Assembly (NCBI RefSeq): GCF_029318685.1
Contig: NZ_CP119677.1
Span: 62,001 to 126,000 of the forward strand
Length of the DNA stretch: 64,000 nucleotides
Source of the DNA: Ruminiclostridium papyrosolvens DSM 2782
GTDB taxonomy: Bacteria > Bacillota > Clostridia > Acetivibrionales > DSM-1351
Direction of reading: 5' to 3'
The position numbers and the translations under genes are program-made. Numbering within the stretch: the first letter of the stretch is position 1; every line of letters starts with the position of its first letter. This document shows, in pieces, positions 28,431 to 36,891 of the stretch. The notes under the pieces are model-generated. The model was not told the origin of the DNA and searched no databases. It saw only the letters and a program-made list of their open reading frames with translations.

Positions 28431-29102
28431 ATTATAGAATTTATCGAATACATCTTTCCTCCCAGGTGTGCACTCTGCAACACGATTTTGAAGGCAGGAG
28501 TGCCTATATATATTTGTGAGAAATGTGTCGGGGAGATAGACTATTATGAAAATTCAGTCCTATCATTAAATCTTCCCTTGGGAATACAAAACTATTGTGA
28601 TGGCTTGCTCTGTGTGGGCAGATATTCCGGTTCTTTGAAAGAGACCTTGAGAAGGTTTAAATTCAGTAATAAGTCATCATATTACCGGGCGTTGGGAAAG
28701 TTATTAGCATTAAAAATACAAAACACAAAGCAATTAGACAGTTTTGACGTTATTGTTCCCGTTCCATTACATAAAAGCAGACAGAAACACAGAGGCTACA
28801 ATCAGGCAGAACTGATGGCAGAGCAGATTGCTAAAATATTAAAGATACCTTGCGAGAAAAATCTATTAATCAAGAGCGTTGCTACAAATAGCCAAAGTAT
28901 GTTGAAAAGAACCGAACGGTTATTAAATCTCGAAGATGCATTTATGGCTGTCAATGATGGATTAATAGCCGACAAAAACATATTATTAATTGATGATATT
29001 GTAACTACAGGAAGTACTGTTAATCAATGTTGTAAGGCACTAAAGCAGGCCGGTGCCGAAAAGGTTATAGCGGGAGTTATTGCAACTACCAGAAATTATT
29101 GA
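28431..29102 (+). CDS. comF: ComF family phosphoribosyltransferase-like protein; apparent ATT start
   Basis: 223 residues from ATT 28431. The N-terminus has a four-Cys zinc site, PPRCALC then YICEKC, followed by a PRT-like domain with VPVPLHKSRQKHRGYNQAELMAEQIA and LLIDDIVTTGSTVNQCCKAL. ComF is needed for DNA uptake in competent cells. No ATG, GTG or TTG lies between the in-frame stop at 28416 and the first Cys pair. AGGAGGAGG at 28417-28425 points to ATT at 28431 (or ATA 28434); the first ordinary start, TTG 28488, would delete CALC. It heads the yvyF-flgM-flgN-flgK series, as in Bacillus. Confidence 0.85.
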   Translation: MIEFIEYIFPPRCALCNTILKAGVPIYICEKCVGEIDYYENSVLSLNLPLGIQNYCDGLLCVGRYSGSLKETLRRFKFSNKSSYYRALGKLLALKIQNTKQLDSFDVIVPVPLHKSRQKHRGYNQAELMAEQIAKILKIPCEKNLLIKSVATNSQSMLKRTERLLNLEDAFMAVNDGLIADKNILLIDDIVTTGSTVNQCCKALKQAGAEKVIAGVIATTRNY

Positions 29103-29154
29103 TACTGGGTTTTTCAGCTTCAATTTGAGTATAATTGTTTGGGGAGGGATAGAC

Positions 29155-29568
29155 ATGCCAGATTTAAGGAACTGCAGAAGATGTGGCAGAATGTATAATT
29201 ATATTGGCGGGGCTCCTATTTGTCAGGACTGTAAGAATGCCGATGAAGAAGTTTTTAAAAGGGTAAAGGATTATTTGTATGATAATCCCGGTGCAACACT
29301 ATCACAGGTAGCCATAGAGGTTGATGTGAGTGTGGAAAAGATAAAGCTGTTTTTGAAAGAAGGCCGTCTGGAAATTACGGATGCTTCCAACATAATTCTT
29401 GAGTGTGAAAGATGCGGAAAATCTATAAAAACAGGTAGATTTTGCAGGGAGTGTCAGAATGAAGTCAGCATTGATCTTGAAAAGACAACCAGAACAATTC
29501 AGCCGGATACATCGGAGCAACTGAGGGCCAACGGCATTGGCATGAGATATTTGAACAAAAAGATATAA
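29155..29568 (+). CDS. YvyF-like flagellar operon protein
   Basis: 137 residues. It has an N-terminal zinc-ribbon-like segment NCRRCGRMYNYIGGAPICQDC, a helix-turn-helix-like middle (NPGATLSQVAIEVDVSVEKIKLFLKEGRLE) and a second pair of CxxC motifs (CERCGKS and CRECQ). This is the layout of the YvyF/TIGR03826 flagellar operon protein found between comF and flgM. The exact role is unsettled. ATG 29155 follows GGGGAGGG; the longer open frame upstream overlaps comF and lacks a ribosome site. Confidence 0.85.
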   Translation: MPDLRNCRRCGRMYNYIGGAPICQDCKNADEEVFKRVKDYLYDNPGATLSQVAIEVDVSVEKIKLFLKEGRLEITDASNIILECERCGKSIKTGRFCRECQNEVSIDLEKTTRTIQPDTSEQLRANGIGMRYLNKKI

Positions 29569-29581
29569 AACTAACTTACTG

Positions 29582-29609
29582 CGAGGGTATATTAATACCC
29601 TCGTTTTTT
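29582..29609 (+). terminator. Terminator after the yvyF-like gene
   Basis: CGAGGGTAT (29582-29590), a 4-nt loop, ATACCCTCG (29595-29603), then six T. It separates comF-yvyF from the sigma-28-driven flgM unit. Confidence 0.92.
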
Positions 29610-29674
29610 AATGCGTGAAATTACTATAAATTTATTTATTATTTAAAATTATATTTACAAATAAAAAGCAATAC

Positions 29675-29701
29675 TAAATAAATTCAATAATCTGTCGATA
29701 A
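29675..29701 (+). promoter_or_regulatory. Sigma-28 (SigD) promoter of flgM
   Basis: TAAA (29675-29678), 15-bp spacer, GTCGATAA (29694-29701). The family consensus is TAAA-N15-GCCGATAA/T. It gives the classical loop in which sigma-28 drives its own anti-sigma factor. Confidence 0.8.
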
Positions 29702-29750
29702 TATTTATAGGTAGGATTTTATTGTGCACTTTAGAAAGTAGGTGTTTTAG

Positions 29751-30038
29751 ATGAAGATTTCAGGTGACGTTTACAATGTTTCAAAGGTATACAACACTCA
29801 GAACCACGTTGGATCTGTTAATCAGGTGAACTCTGTCAAAGCCAAAAAAGATGTTATATCTATTTCGGATAATGCAAAGGATCATCAGGTTGTATTCAGG
29901 GCTCTCAAAGACATTCCTGATGTAAGGCAGAAAAAAATAGATGAGTTTAAAGAGGTGTATAGTTCCGGAACATACAATGTAAGCGGACAAGAAATTGTAG
30001 AGAAGCTTGGAAAAGCGATGATAGACGAGAAGGCATAA
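29751..30038 (+). CDS. flgM: Anti-sigma-28 factor FlgM
   Basis: 95 residues. A disordered-looking N-terminal half rich in Asn, Ser and Val is followed by the sigma-binding C-terminal region VISISDNAKDHQVVFRALKD and RQKKIDEFKEVYSSGTYNVS, ending EIVEKLGKAMIDE. It holds sigma-28 inactive until the hook is complete. A sigma-28 promoter precedes it and flgN follows. Confidence 0.93.
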   Translation: MKISGDVYNVSKVYNTQNHVGSVNQVNSVKAKKDVISISDNAKDHQVVFRALKDIPDVRQKKIDEFKEVYSSGTYNVSGQEIVEKLGKAMIDEKA

Positions 30039-30084
30039 AAGAGAGTCTATCTTATGGGAATGCTAAAGTTCGGAGGTACTGAAA

Positions 30085-30585
30085 ATGGATACAGGATTAT
30101 TAAAAAAGCTAACGGACATTCTTAACAAGGAAAACGATATATACGATACATTCTTAAAGCTATCAAACAATAAGACGGATTTAATTGTAAGCGGTAATGT
30201 AAGTGAGCTTGAAAATATTGTTAAGGTTGAGCAATCACTGATTATTAAGATAGCGAAATTAGAAGACCAAAGAGAAAAAATTGTTGAATCCTTGTCCACA
30301 GTCCTTGGTAAAAACCCGGAGGAAATAACAATATCGGAGTTGACTTCGCGTTTAGGACAGAAAGAAGCTGCAGAGCTTAAAGAATGTCAGGAAAAAATAC
30401 TTAATAGTATCAATGGTTTGAAAGTTAATAATGAGCTTAATTCGAAGCTTATAAAAAATTCTTTAGAGTATATTGATTTTTCTATAAATATGATGACGAG
30501 TGTGGGGACTGTTACAAATAGTTACGGCAGTTCAGGAAATGCAGACGAGGTAAAAAAGAGAAACTTGTTTGACGTAAAGCTTTAA
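30085..30585 (+). CDS. flgN: Flagellar export chaperone FlgN
   Basis: 166 residues, almost all alpha-helical coiled coil, with little aromatic content and a Ser/Asn/Gly tail. FlgN proteins hold the hook-associated proteins FlgK and FlgL unfolded for export. The position directly before two flgK genes is the strongest evidence. GGAGGT precedes the ATG. Confidence 0.85.
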   Translation: MDTGLLKKLTDILNKENDIYDTFLKLSNNKTDLIVSGNVSELENIVKVEQSLIIKIAKLEDQREKIVESLSTVLGKNPEEITISELTSRLGQKEAAELKECQEKILNSINGLKVNNELNSKLIKNSLEYIDFSINMMTSVGTVTNSYGSSGNADEVKKRNLFDVKL

Positions 30586-30618
30586 TCATACAGAACAATG
30601 TTTTAGGGGGACAGCAAA

Positions 30619-32742
30619 ATGGCTGTAGGATTTTCCAGTTATGAAATAGCGCGATCCGGATTGAAGGTTAGTGAGAGAGGATTGTTTGTTACGGGGCACA
30701 ACCTGTCTAACATTCAAACACCCGGCTTTACCCGGCAGCAGGCAATTATCGAGACAAATCCTTATATTACCGAGTACGGTAAAAATGGTAAATTATTTCA
30801 ATATGGGTTAGGTGCGGATATTCAGGAAACAAGGCAGATTCGCCACACTTTTCTGGATATAGTGTACAGACAGGAAAATACTATTCAGGGGTATTGGGAT
30901 ACCAGAAGCAAAGCATTTCATGATGTAGAAGCTATTCTGAATGACCCTATGGGAGATGGTCTGCAGGGAGTTATGAATAAATTCTGGGACTCTTGGCAGG
31001 AACTGAGTAAGGAACCTGAGAGCCTCACTGCCAGAGCTATGGTAAGGCAGAGAGGACAGGAACTGGTATACTATTATAACCATATAGGCAATCAGTTGGA
31101 TAAACAGCAAAATGACCTTAATTCAGAGATTCAGGTTCGTATTAATGAGGTCAATAGTATAACAAGTCAGATAGCAAAGCTGAATACACAAATAGCATCA
31201 CAGGAAATAAACGGTGACAAGGCCAACGACTATAGAGACCAAAGGAACCTTTTGCTGGACAGACTCTCAATTCTGTGTGACGCAGAAATAAATGAGATGC
31301 AGGACGGTCAGATGGATGTGACTCTGGGGGGGTATTATCTGGTTACCCGCGGACAATCAAAGAATCTGTATGTTCATGCAAATGCGGAGGACGGAGAGTT
31401 TTTCTATCCCAAACTTGAAGGAACTGATATAAAGATAAATGTAAAGAGCGGAATTTTGAAGGGCTTAATGGAAGCCAGAGGAGAGGTTCCCGGAATTAAG
31501 GGAAGTACTGAAAACGGAACTCCGAATTATAGGGCTGATATAACCTTTGCAATTGATGTGTCAGCAGGGAATGATTTTACAACCCTAAAGAATTCATTAT
31601 CAAAATATATAGATCAACTGAAAAAGTCCGGTCTTGACTATAATGTAAGATTTATAACCATGGGAGCTACCTCAGATGTTTATAATAAGACATATGACAA
31701 AAACAATATTGACAGCATGTTAACAGATTTGACGGCCAGTGCTTTATTAGAAGAAGGGTCAGCAACTGACGGCAGCTTTAAAGATTTAGTTGATAAATTG
31801 ACTGCTTTGAATAATGCTCCTGCAGGGTTCAGAGAGGATGCTGAAAAGTATACCTACGTATTTACAAATAAGAGTATAAATGGGGACAGCCCAGCAGCGG
31901 ATGCATTTATCGGGGATGCTGTAAACTATGTGAACAGCTTGAAAGCCATGAATATGAAGGTTAACGTAATAACAAACCCAGCTTATTATACAAATGGAAA
32001 ACCCGATGCTTCAAGTAATCCTGAGGCCGGATGGTCAATCATTGCCTCGGGAACAGGAGGAAGTCTGGCTAATATAAATGGTAGTTTAGCAGGCTATGAG
32101 AGTATGTTTAAAGGATGGAATGATAATTTGGTACAGACAGTAAAAGATGCTCTGGGAAATATCCCTCCATCATTAAATATAGTGTCGGATATAAAAACTA
32201 AGCTAAATGCAATGCTGAATAGAATGGTTAATGAAATAAATGCTCTTCAGATGTCAGGTACGACTTTGGATGGTAAAACGGGTGTAGCATTCTTTGAAGT
32301 AATAGACAGTAACTATCCATTTGAGATGGGAAACCTGAAGTTAAGCGATGCATTATTAAGCGATAGCGGATTAAATAATATAACAGCATCAAAGACAGGT
32401 GCAAAAGGTGATAATACAGTAGCAAAACAGATTTCAAACCTGAGAGATGTTGACATTCTGGTAAACAGCACAGGAAATGTAAGCATTGACGAGTATTATA
32501 GAAATCTTATTCTTGAACTTGGAAATGGCGGCATGGAGGCCGACAGGATTGCCACAAGTCAGGCAACAGTTGTAAATGCCGTTGACGCTCAGCGTGATGC
32601 AATTTCGGGAGTATCTATGGATGAAGAGATGTCAAATATGATGAAGTATAAGTTTGCATACGATGCTTCTTCCAGAGTTCTTAATGTAATGGATTCAATG
32701 ATGGAAACTATTATAACCTCTTTAGGTAAGGTCGGAAGATAA
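30619..32742 (+). CDS. flgK: Hook-associated protein FlgK, paralogue 1, with a vWA-like insertion
   Basis: 707 residues, about 160-200 longer than usual. The N-terminus (SSYEIARSGLKVSERGL, VTGHNLSNIQTPGFTRQQ) and C-terminus (SGVSMDEEMSNMMKYKFAY) are classical FlgK D0/D1. Between about residues 302 and 505 sits an extra domain starting ADITFAIDVSAGNDFTTLKN with later strands NVRFITMGA, YTYVFTNKS and KVNVITNPA, the beta-alpha order of a von Willebrand A domain. The metal site is degenerate (DVSAG, not DxSxS). The insertion should sit on the outer face of the hook-filament junction. A second, ordinary flgK follows. Confidence 0.9.
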   Translation: MAVGFSSYEIARSGLKVSERGLFVTGHNLSNIQTPGFTRQQAIIETNPYITEYGKNGKLFQYGLGADIQETRQIRHTFLDIVYRQENTIQGYWDTRSKAFHDVEAILNDPMGDGLQGVMNKFWDSWQELSKEPESLTARAMVRQRGQELVYYYNHIGNQLDKQQNDLNSEIQVRINEVNSITSQIAKLNTQIASQEINGDKANDYRDQRNLLLDRLSILCDAEINEMQDGQMDVTLGGYYLVTRGQSKNLYVHANAEDGEFFYPKLEGTDIKINVKSGILKGLMEARGEVPGIKGSTENGTPNYRADITFAIDVSAGNDFTTLKNSLSKYIDQLKKSGLDYNVRFITMGATSDVYNKTYDKNNIDSMLTDLTASALLEEGSATDGSFKDLVDKLTALNNAPAGFREDAEKYTYVFTNKSINGDSPAADAFIGDAVNYVNSLKAMNMKVNVITNPAYYTNGKPDASSNPEAGWSIIASGTGGSLANINGSLAGYESMFKGWNDNLVQTVKDALGNIPPSLNIVSDIKTKLNAMLNRMVNEINALQMSGTTLDGKTGVAFFEVIDSNYPFEMGNLKLSDALLSDSGLNNITASKTGAKGDNTVAKQISNLRDVDILVNSTGNVSIDEYYRNLILELGNGGMEADRIATSQATVVNAVDAQRDAISGVSMDEEMSNMMKYKFAYDASSRVLNVMDSMMETIITSLGKVGR
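31522..32130 (+). other. vWA-like domain inserted in FlgK paralogue 1
   Basis: Codons for about residues 302-505. The insertion falls between a GTPNYR segment and the DIKTKLNAMLNRMVNEIN helix, which aligns with QKKLNEFVQTFAIAFNEGY in paralogue 2, so it replaces only a loop. The first strand-turn is TFAIDVSAGND; the remaining strands are spaced as in vWA domains. There is no sign of different base composition. Confidence 0.6.
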
Positions 32743-32773
32743 GTATACTAAACAAGGAAATGGGTGAAAAGAA

Positions 32774-34408
32774 ATGCAGCAAAGCTTTTTTGGTTTGAAT
32801 ATCGCGTTAAGCGGACTTTACACCGCACAAAGAAATCTGGACACAGTTGGGCATAACCTTTCAAATGCAACAACACCCGGATACTCCAGGCAACAGACCA
32901 TACAAAGTGCATCCAATCCTTTGGCGGTTTTGGATGGAACTGGTATGGTAGGCACTGGCTCCCAGGCAACCGGCGTACAGAGAATCAGAGATTCGTATCT
33001 GGATTTCAAGTATTGGAGCGAAAATGTAGCCAGCGGTGAATGGAGTAAGAAGGCTGAACTTATGGGTGAAATTCAAGTTACTTTTAACGAACCCTCCAAA
33101 AGCGGATTTGTTAAAATAATGGAAGGCTTTTTTGATTCGTTACAGGAACTGTCAAAGGACCCTTCAAGTGGAGCTGCACGTGCTTTAGTCGTTCAGAAAG
33201 CTACCACATTGACTAAATACTTCAACAATACAGCCACTCATTTTGAGCAGTTTCAAAATGATTTAAATGACCAGGTTAAAACTGATGTCGACCAGATTAA
33301 TATAATTGCATCCCAAATTCAGCTTTTGAACAAGCAGATTTATAACTATGAGCTTACAAGCGGTACGGCAAATGATTTAAGGGATTCCAGAACCAAGTTG
33401 GTTGACCAGCTTTCAAAGCTTGCAAATATACAGGCAAAAGAGATTTCTTATGGCAAACTTCCAAACGGAGAAGATGATGTACATTTTCAGATTACGTTGG
33501 GAGGAAAAACACTGGTAGACCACTTCAGTTCAACTAAACTTAATGTAGTCCAGAGAACTACCAAACTCAATGCTGAGGACATTGGAAATCTTTATGATAT
33601 AAAATGGGAAGACGGCAACAGCGTAAACATTTCAGGAGGAGAACTCCGGGGATTACTGGATGTAAGAGACGGAAAGGATGGCATAGACGGTACTCCCATA
33701 TACAAAGGAGTTCCTTACTATCAGAAAAAGCTGAATGAATTTGTTCAAACATTTGCTATAGCCTTTAATGAAGGATATACAAAAACAAATTCGGGATATG
33801 CCCATACTGATGTAGGACATATTGACGGATATGGTTATGACCCCGACTTAACAGATGCTAATACTGCACCTACAGGTATAAGGTTTTTCACAATGTTAGG
33901 AGTAGGGAATACACCTATAAGCAGTGCGGATTTAATAGCGGGGGTTACTGTAGGCAAATCAGACCCTGATTATATAAATCAAGTTGCCCAACAGTATAAA
34001 CAAATAACTGCAAAGAACTTTAGTGTAAGCAGTGACATAATAGATAATCCCAATAATATTGCTGCATCAGAGACAACTGGTCAAAATGGGAATACAGGTG
34101 TTCTGAAAAAATTAATGGGTATCAGAACAAACCAGAGCCTCTTCAAAGAGGGTGCACCGGAAGATTTTATGAAATCACTGGTTGCGGGTATGGGTATAGA
34201 TGCACAGCAGGCAGAGACCTTTGCCATAACTCAGGATACTTTAGTCAGGCAGGTTGATAACAGAAGAATGTCAGTTTCAGGGGTAAACTTAAACGAAGAA
34301 ATGACAAATATGATTAAATTCCAGCAGTCATATAATGCAGCTGCCAGAATGATAGTAACTATGGGTCAAATATACGATACACTTATTAACAAGTTAGGGG
34401 TGGGCTAA
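32774..34408 (+). CDS. flgK: Hook-associated protein FlgK, paralogue 2
   Basis: 544 residues, normal FlgK length. N-terminal FGLNIALSGLYTAQRNL with VGHNLSNATTPGYSRQQ and C-terminal SGVNLNEEMTNMIKFQQSYNAAARM are the D0/D1 signatures. FlgK joins the hook to FlgL and the filament. Thirty-one bases after paralogue 1, and two bases before flgL. The two paralogues differ clearly in the middle but keep matching ends, so this is an old duplication. Confidence 0.93.
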   Translation: MQQSFFGLNIALSGLYTAQRNLDTVGHNLSNATTPGYSRQQTIQSASNPLAVLDGTGMVGTGSQATGVQRIRDSYLDFKYWSENVASGEWSKKAELMGEIQVTFNEPSKSGFVKIMEGFFDSLQELSKDPSSGAARALVVQKATTLTKYFNNTATHFEQFQNDLNDQVKTDVDQINIIASQIQLLNKQIYNYELTSGTANDLRDSRTKLVDQLSKLANIQAKEISYGKLPNGEDDVHFQITLGGKTLVDHFSSTKLNVVQRTTKLNAEDIGNLYDIKWEDGNSVNISGGELRGLLDVRDGKDGIDGTPIYKGVPYYQKKLNEFVQTFAIAFNEGYTKTNSGYAHTDVGHIDGYGYDPDLTDANTAPTGIRFFTMLGVGNTPISSADLIAGVTVGKSDPDYINQVAQQYKQITAKNFSVSSDIIDNPNNIAASETTGQNGNTGVLKKLMGIRTNQSLFKEGAPEDFMKSLVAGMGIDAQQAETFAITQDTLVRQVDNRRMSVSGVNLNEEMTNMIKFQQSYNAAARMIVTMGQIYDTLINKLGVG

Positions 34409-34410
34409 GA

Positions 34411-35340
34411 ATGAGAATAACTAATAATATGTTGATTTCAAATATGTTAACGGCCTTGGGGAATAACGAAAGCCGTATGAGTAAGTATCAAAATCAATTA
34501 TATACCGGAAAGAAAATCCAGCTACCTTCTGATGACCCTATCGTTGCGGCCAGAGCATTGAAATTGAGAACAGATGTTTCAAAGATAGAGCAGTACCAGA
34601 AAAATCTGGGGGATGCGCAATCCTGGGTAGATGCTACGGATGCAGCACTGGCGCAAATCGGAAATATACTAAAACGTGCAAAGGAACTTTCTACTCAAGC
34701 TGCAAACGGCACTAATTCCTCATCAGAGACAGGTGATATAGGTCAGGAAATGAAACAATTAAAAGTTCAGTTGGTGCATATTGCCAACTCCACGTATAGC
34801 GGAAGATATATGTTTTCAGGATTTCAAACTGATCAAAAATTAATAGAAGATGATGAAACCAGCACTGATTTTGGAAAATTTAAAATTGGTGTTAATATAG
34901 TACCGGAAAAAATTCAGTTTGAAATTGGTGAAGGTGATAATATAAATATCAATGTGACCGGAGGAGATGTTTTTAACAGCGGGTCGAATGCTGTTTATGG
35001 GAATGAGCCGTCAATGATTGCTCTTTTTACCAATGTTATAGCTGATTTGGACTCAGGTAATAATACAGGTGTAAGAAATCAACTGGACAAGTTTGATGAA
35101 CAGGTTGATAATCTGCTCAGAGTCAGGGCAGATATTGGTGCAAGGCAGAACAGAATTGATTTGTCAGCAGATAGGATGAGCAATGATTTGGTTAATATGA
35201 CAGATTTGATGAGCAAGAATGAGGATGCTGACCCTGCAGAGACAATTATGAATCTTAAAATGGAAGAAAATGTTTATCAGGCTTCATTGGCAGGAGGAGC
35301 TAGAATTATTCAACAAACATTGGTGGATTTTTTAAGATAA
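34411..35340 (+). CDS. flgL: Hook-filament junction protein FlgL
   Basis: 309 residues. It has a flagellin-like N-terminus MRITNNMLISNMLTALG, TGKKIQLPSDDPIVAARAL, and C-terminal NLKMEENVYQASLAGGARIIQQTLVDFL. It forms the second ring between hook and filament. Its start lies immediately after the flgK stop, which implies coupled translation. Confidence 0.95.
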   Translation: MRITNNMLISNMLTALGNNESRMSKYQNQLYTGKKIQLPSDDPIVAARALKLRTDVSKIEQYQKNLGDAQSWVDATDAALAQIGNILKRAKELSTQAANGTNSSSETGDIGQEMKQLKVQLVHIANSTYSGRYMFSGFQTDQKLIEDDETSTDFGKFKIGVNIVPEKIQFEIGEGDNININVTGGDVFNSGSNAVYGNEPSMIALFTNVIADLDSGNNTGVRNQLDKFDEQVDNLLRVRADIGARQNRIDLSADRMSNDLVNMTDLMSKNEDADPAETIMNLKMEENVYQASLAGGARIIQQTLVDFLR

Positions 35341-35373
35341 TTTAAAAGAGTGTGATATAAGGATGTGAGATGT

Positions 35374-35955
35374 ATGGGACTTTCTATCCAGACAACACCC
35401 GCAAAAATCTCTATTGAGACAATTGATTGCAGAATAGAGCGTAAAAGTGAGATGGCAAGATTAGAGTTGAAACAAAAGTCGCCTGTAGTTAATATTAAAA
35501 CTGAATTGCCAAAAGTTTTAATTGACCAATATGAATGTTTCGCCGAAGAGGGCCTGAAAAATAATTATGATTTGCTTAAAGAACAGGCAGATTTAGCATA
35601 CCAACATGTTATGGAGTACATTGGTAGAGTGGCAGAGGACGGAGATGCCATGGCCAAAATCGGGAATAAGGCAAATATAATGATTGATATTGCCCAAAGG
35701 AACTCCGTTACTACCCATGAATTCGGTATGGCTACAATGCCCATGTCAAGGCCTAAAATTGATGCTGTTGGCGGAACCGTTGAATTTGAGCCGGAGCCAA
35801 TAAATGATATTGGCATGAGAAACGGGGTAATAGGAACATACATTCCGGCTCAAACGGATTTCAACTACATCCCCGGAAAAGTCAATACAAACGTGGTATC
35901 ATACGGCTCCATAGAAATTAAATATACAGGCAATAATGTAGATAGTTATATTTAG
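35374..35955 (+). CDS. YviE-like flagellar locus protein (DUF6470)
   Basis: 193 residues. Begins MGLSIQTTPAKISIET, has a central RKSEMARLELKQKSPVVNIKT and FAEEGLKNNYDLLKEQAD, and ends with GSIEIKYTGNNVDSYI. Placement between flgL and fliW matches Bacillus yviE. No function is established. A GTG nine bases upstream is also in frame, but ATG 35374 gives the better spacing from AAGGA. Confidence 0.75.
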   Translation: MGLSIQTTPAKISIETIDCRIERKSEMARLELKQKSPVVNIKTELPKVLIDQYECFAEEGLKNNYDLLKEQADLAYQHVMEYIGRVAEDGDAMAKIGNKANIMIDIAQRNSVTTHEFGMATMPMSRPKIDAVGGTVEFEPEPINDIGMRNGVIGTYIPAQTDFNYIPGKVNTNVVSYGSIEIKYTGNNVDSYI

Positions 35956-35972
35956 GCATTATTGCCTTTTTA
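35954..35972 (+). terminator. Short hairpin after the YviE-like gene
   Basis: AGGCA (35954-35958) pairs with TGCCT (35963-35967) and runs into TTTTT. The stem is only 5 bp and overlaps the stop codon, so it is probably a weak terminator. Confidence 0.45.
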
Positions 35973-35976
35973 CTTA

Positions 35977-36005
35977 TCCACAAAAGCTCGTCCGAGCGGT
36001 ATAAT
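35977..36005 (+). promoter_or_regulatory. Candidate sigma-A promoter of fliW-csrA
   Basis: TCCACA (35977-35982), 17-bp spacer, TATAAT (36000-36005). The spacer contains an inverted repeat GCTCG-TC-CGAGC that could be an operator. Confidence 0.5.
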
Positions 36006-36040
36006 AAGCTAAAAAAGAAAAAAATTTTGGAGGAGTAAAT

Positions 36041-36487
36041 ATGTTATTAAAAACAACACATTTTGGTGAAATAGATATAAAAGATGAAGATATAATTGAA
36101 TTTAGTAAAGGTATTGTTGGATTTGAGGATATACACAGGTATGGGATTATCAGAAATGAGGATTCTGACTCGCCTTTTAGCTGGATTCAGGCCATAGAGA
36201 AACCTGAGCTTGCATTTGCAGTGATTGATCCTTTTGCCATAAAGAGGGACTACGATTTTATATTGAATGATGAATATGTTAAAGCATTGGAAATAGAAGA
36301 CCCCTCACAGGTTAATGTATTTGCAATTGTAGTAGTTCCTGAGGACTTAAAAAAAATAAGTATGAACCTTAAAGCTCCTGTGATTATAAATACAAATAAC
36401 AGAAAAGCAGCGCAGGTGATTTTGGATACAGATGAGTATACGGTAAGACATTATATAATGGATGAACTCCAGAAACAGGAGGTGTAG
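36041..36487 (+). CDS. fliW: Flagellar assembly factor FliW
   Basis: 148 residues. Typical segments are [36 protein letters not shown] and [20 protein letters not shown]. FliW binds flagellin in the cytosol and, when flagellin is exported, is freed to inhibit CsrA. Adjacent csrA and flagellin genes complete the circuit. TTGGAGGAG precedes the ATG; csrA starts one base after its stop. Confidence 0.96.
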   Translation: MLLKTTHFGEIDIKDEDIIEFSKGIVGFEDIHRYGIIRNEDSDSPFSWIQAIEKPELAFAVIDPFAIKRDYDFILNDEYVKALEIEDPSQVNVFAIVVVPEDLKKISMNLKAPVIINTNNRKAAQVILDTDEYTVRHYIMDELQKQEV

Positions 36488-36488
36488 C

Positions 36489-36707
36489 ATGCTTGTATTA
36501 TCTAGGAAAAAAGACCAGTCACTAATGATAGGCAATGATATTGAGCTTACAATCATAGATATACAGGGAGATCAGGTTAAAATCGGCCTGAAGGCCCCCA
36601 AAAACGTGTCAATATACCGTAAGGAGTTATATCTTGAAATACAGGAAGAAAACAAAAAGGCCGCTGCAACAGATATTATAGAACTTGATTCTATACTAAA
36701 AAAATAG
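36489..36707 (+). CDS. csrA: Carbon storage regulator CsrA
   Basis: 72 residues. It begins [20 protein letters not shown] and has [20 protein letters not shown], the RNA-binding strands of CsrA. It blocks translation at GGA motifs near ribosome sites, here probably of the flagellin mRNA. AGGAGGTG lies at the end of fliW, just before ATG 36489; the in-frame codons upstream are the fliW tail in another frame. Confidence 0.97.
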   Translation: MLVLSRKKDQSLMIGNDIELTIIDIQGDQVKIGLKAPKNVSIYRKELYLEIQEENKKAAATDIIELDSILKK

Positions 36708-36748
36708 TTCAAAGCATAAAAAGTTTAAAGATTTTTTCATTTTAACTA

Positions 36749-36775
36749 TAAAGTATTTTTAAAAAAGTACGATAT
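36749..36775 (+). promoter_or_regulatory. Sigma-28 promoter of flagellin
   Basis: TAAA (36749-36752), 15-bp spacer, TACGATAT (36768-36775). It fits the sigma-28 consensus and gives a leader of about 110 nt. Confidence 0.82.
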
Positions 36776-36781
36776 ATTAAT

Positions 36782-36891
36782 TAAGCAGGAAGGTCGTACG
36801 CTATATACCGGCCGGATAGGCGGAAGGCAAGCCTGCATACCATTCGGGAAAGGACTCCCGGAAATATTAAAAATCATGGAGGATTTATATT
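36782..36891 (+). promoter_or_regulatory. Structured flagellin mRNA leader with likely CsrA sites
   Basis: At least two hairpins present GGA in the loop: CGGGA (36845-36849) with TCCCG (36856-36860) and loop AAGGAC, and AGGC (36818-36821) with GCCT (36831-36834) and loop GGAAGGCAA. The ribosome site GGAGGA (36878-36883) is itself a third GGA. Two GGA sites, one at the Shine-Dalgarno, is the arrangement CsrA uses on Bacillus hag mRNA. Confidence 0.65.
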
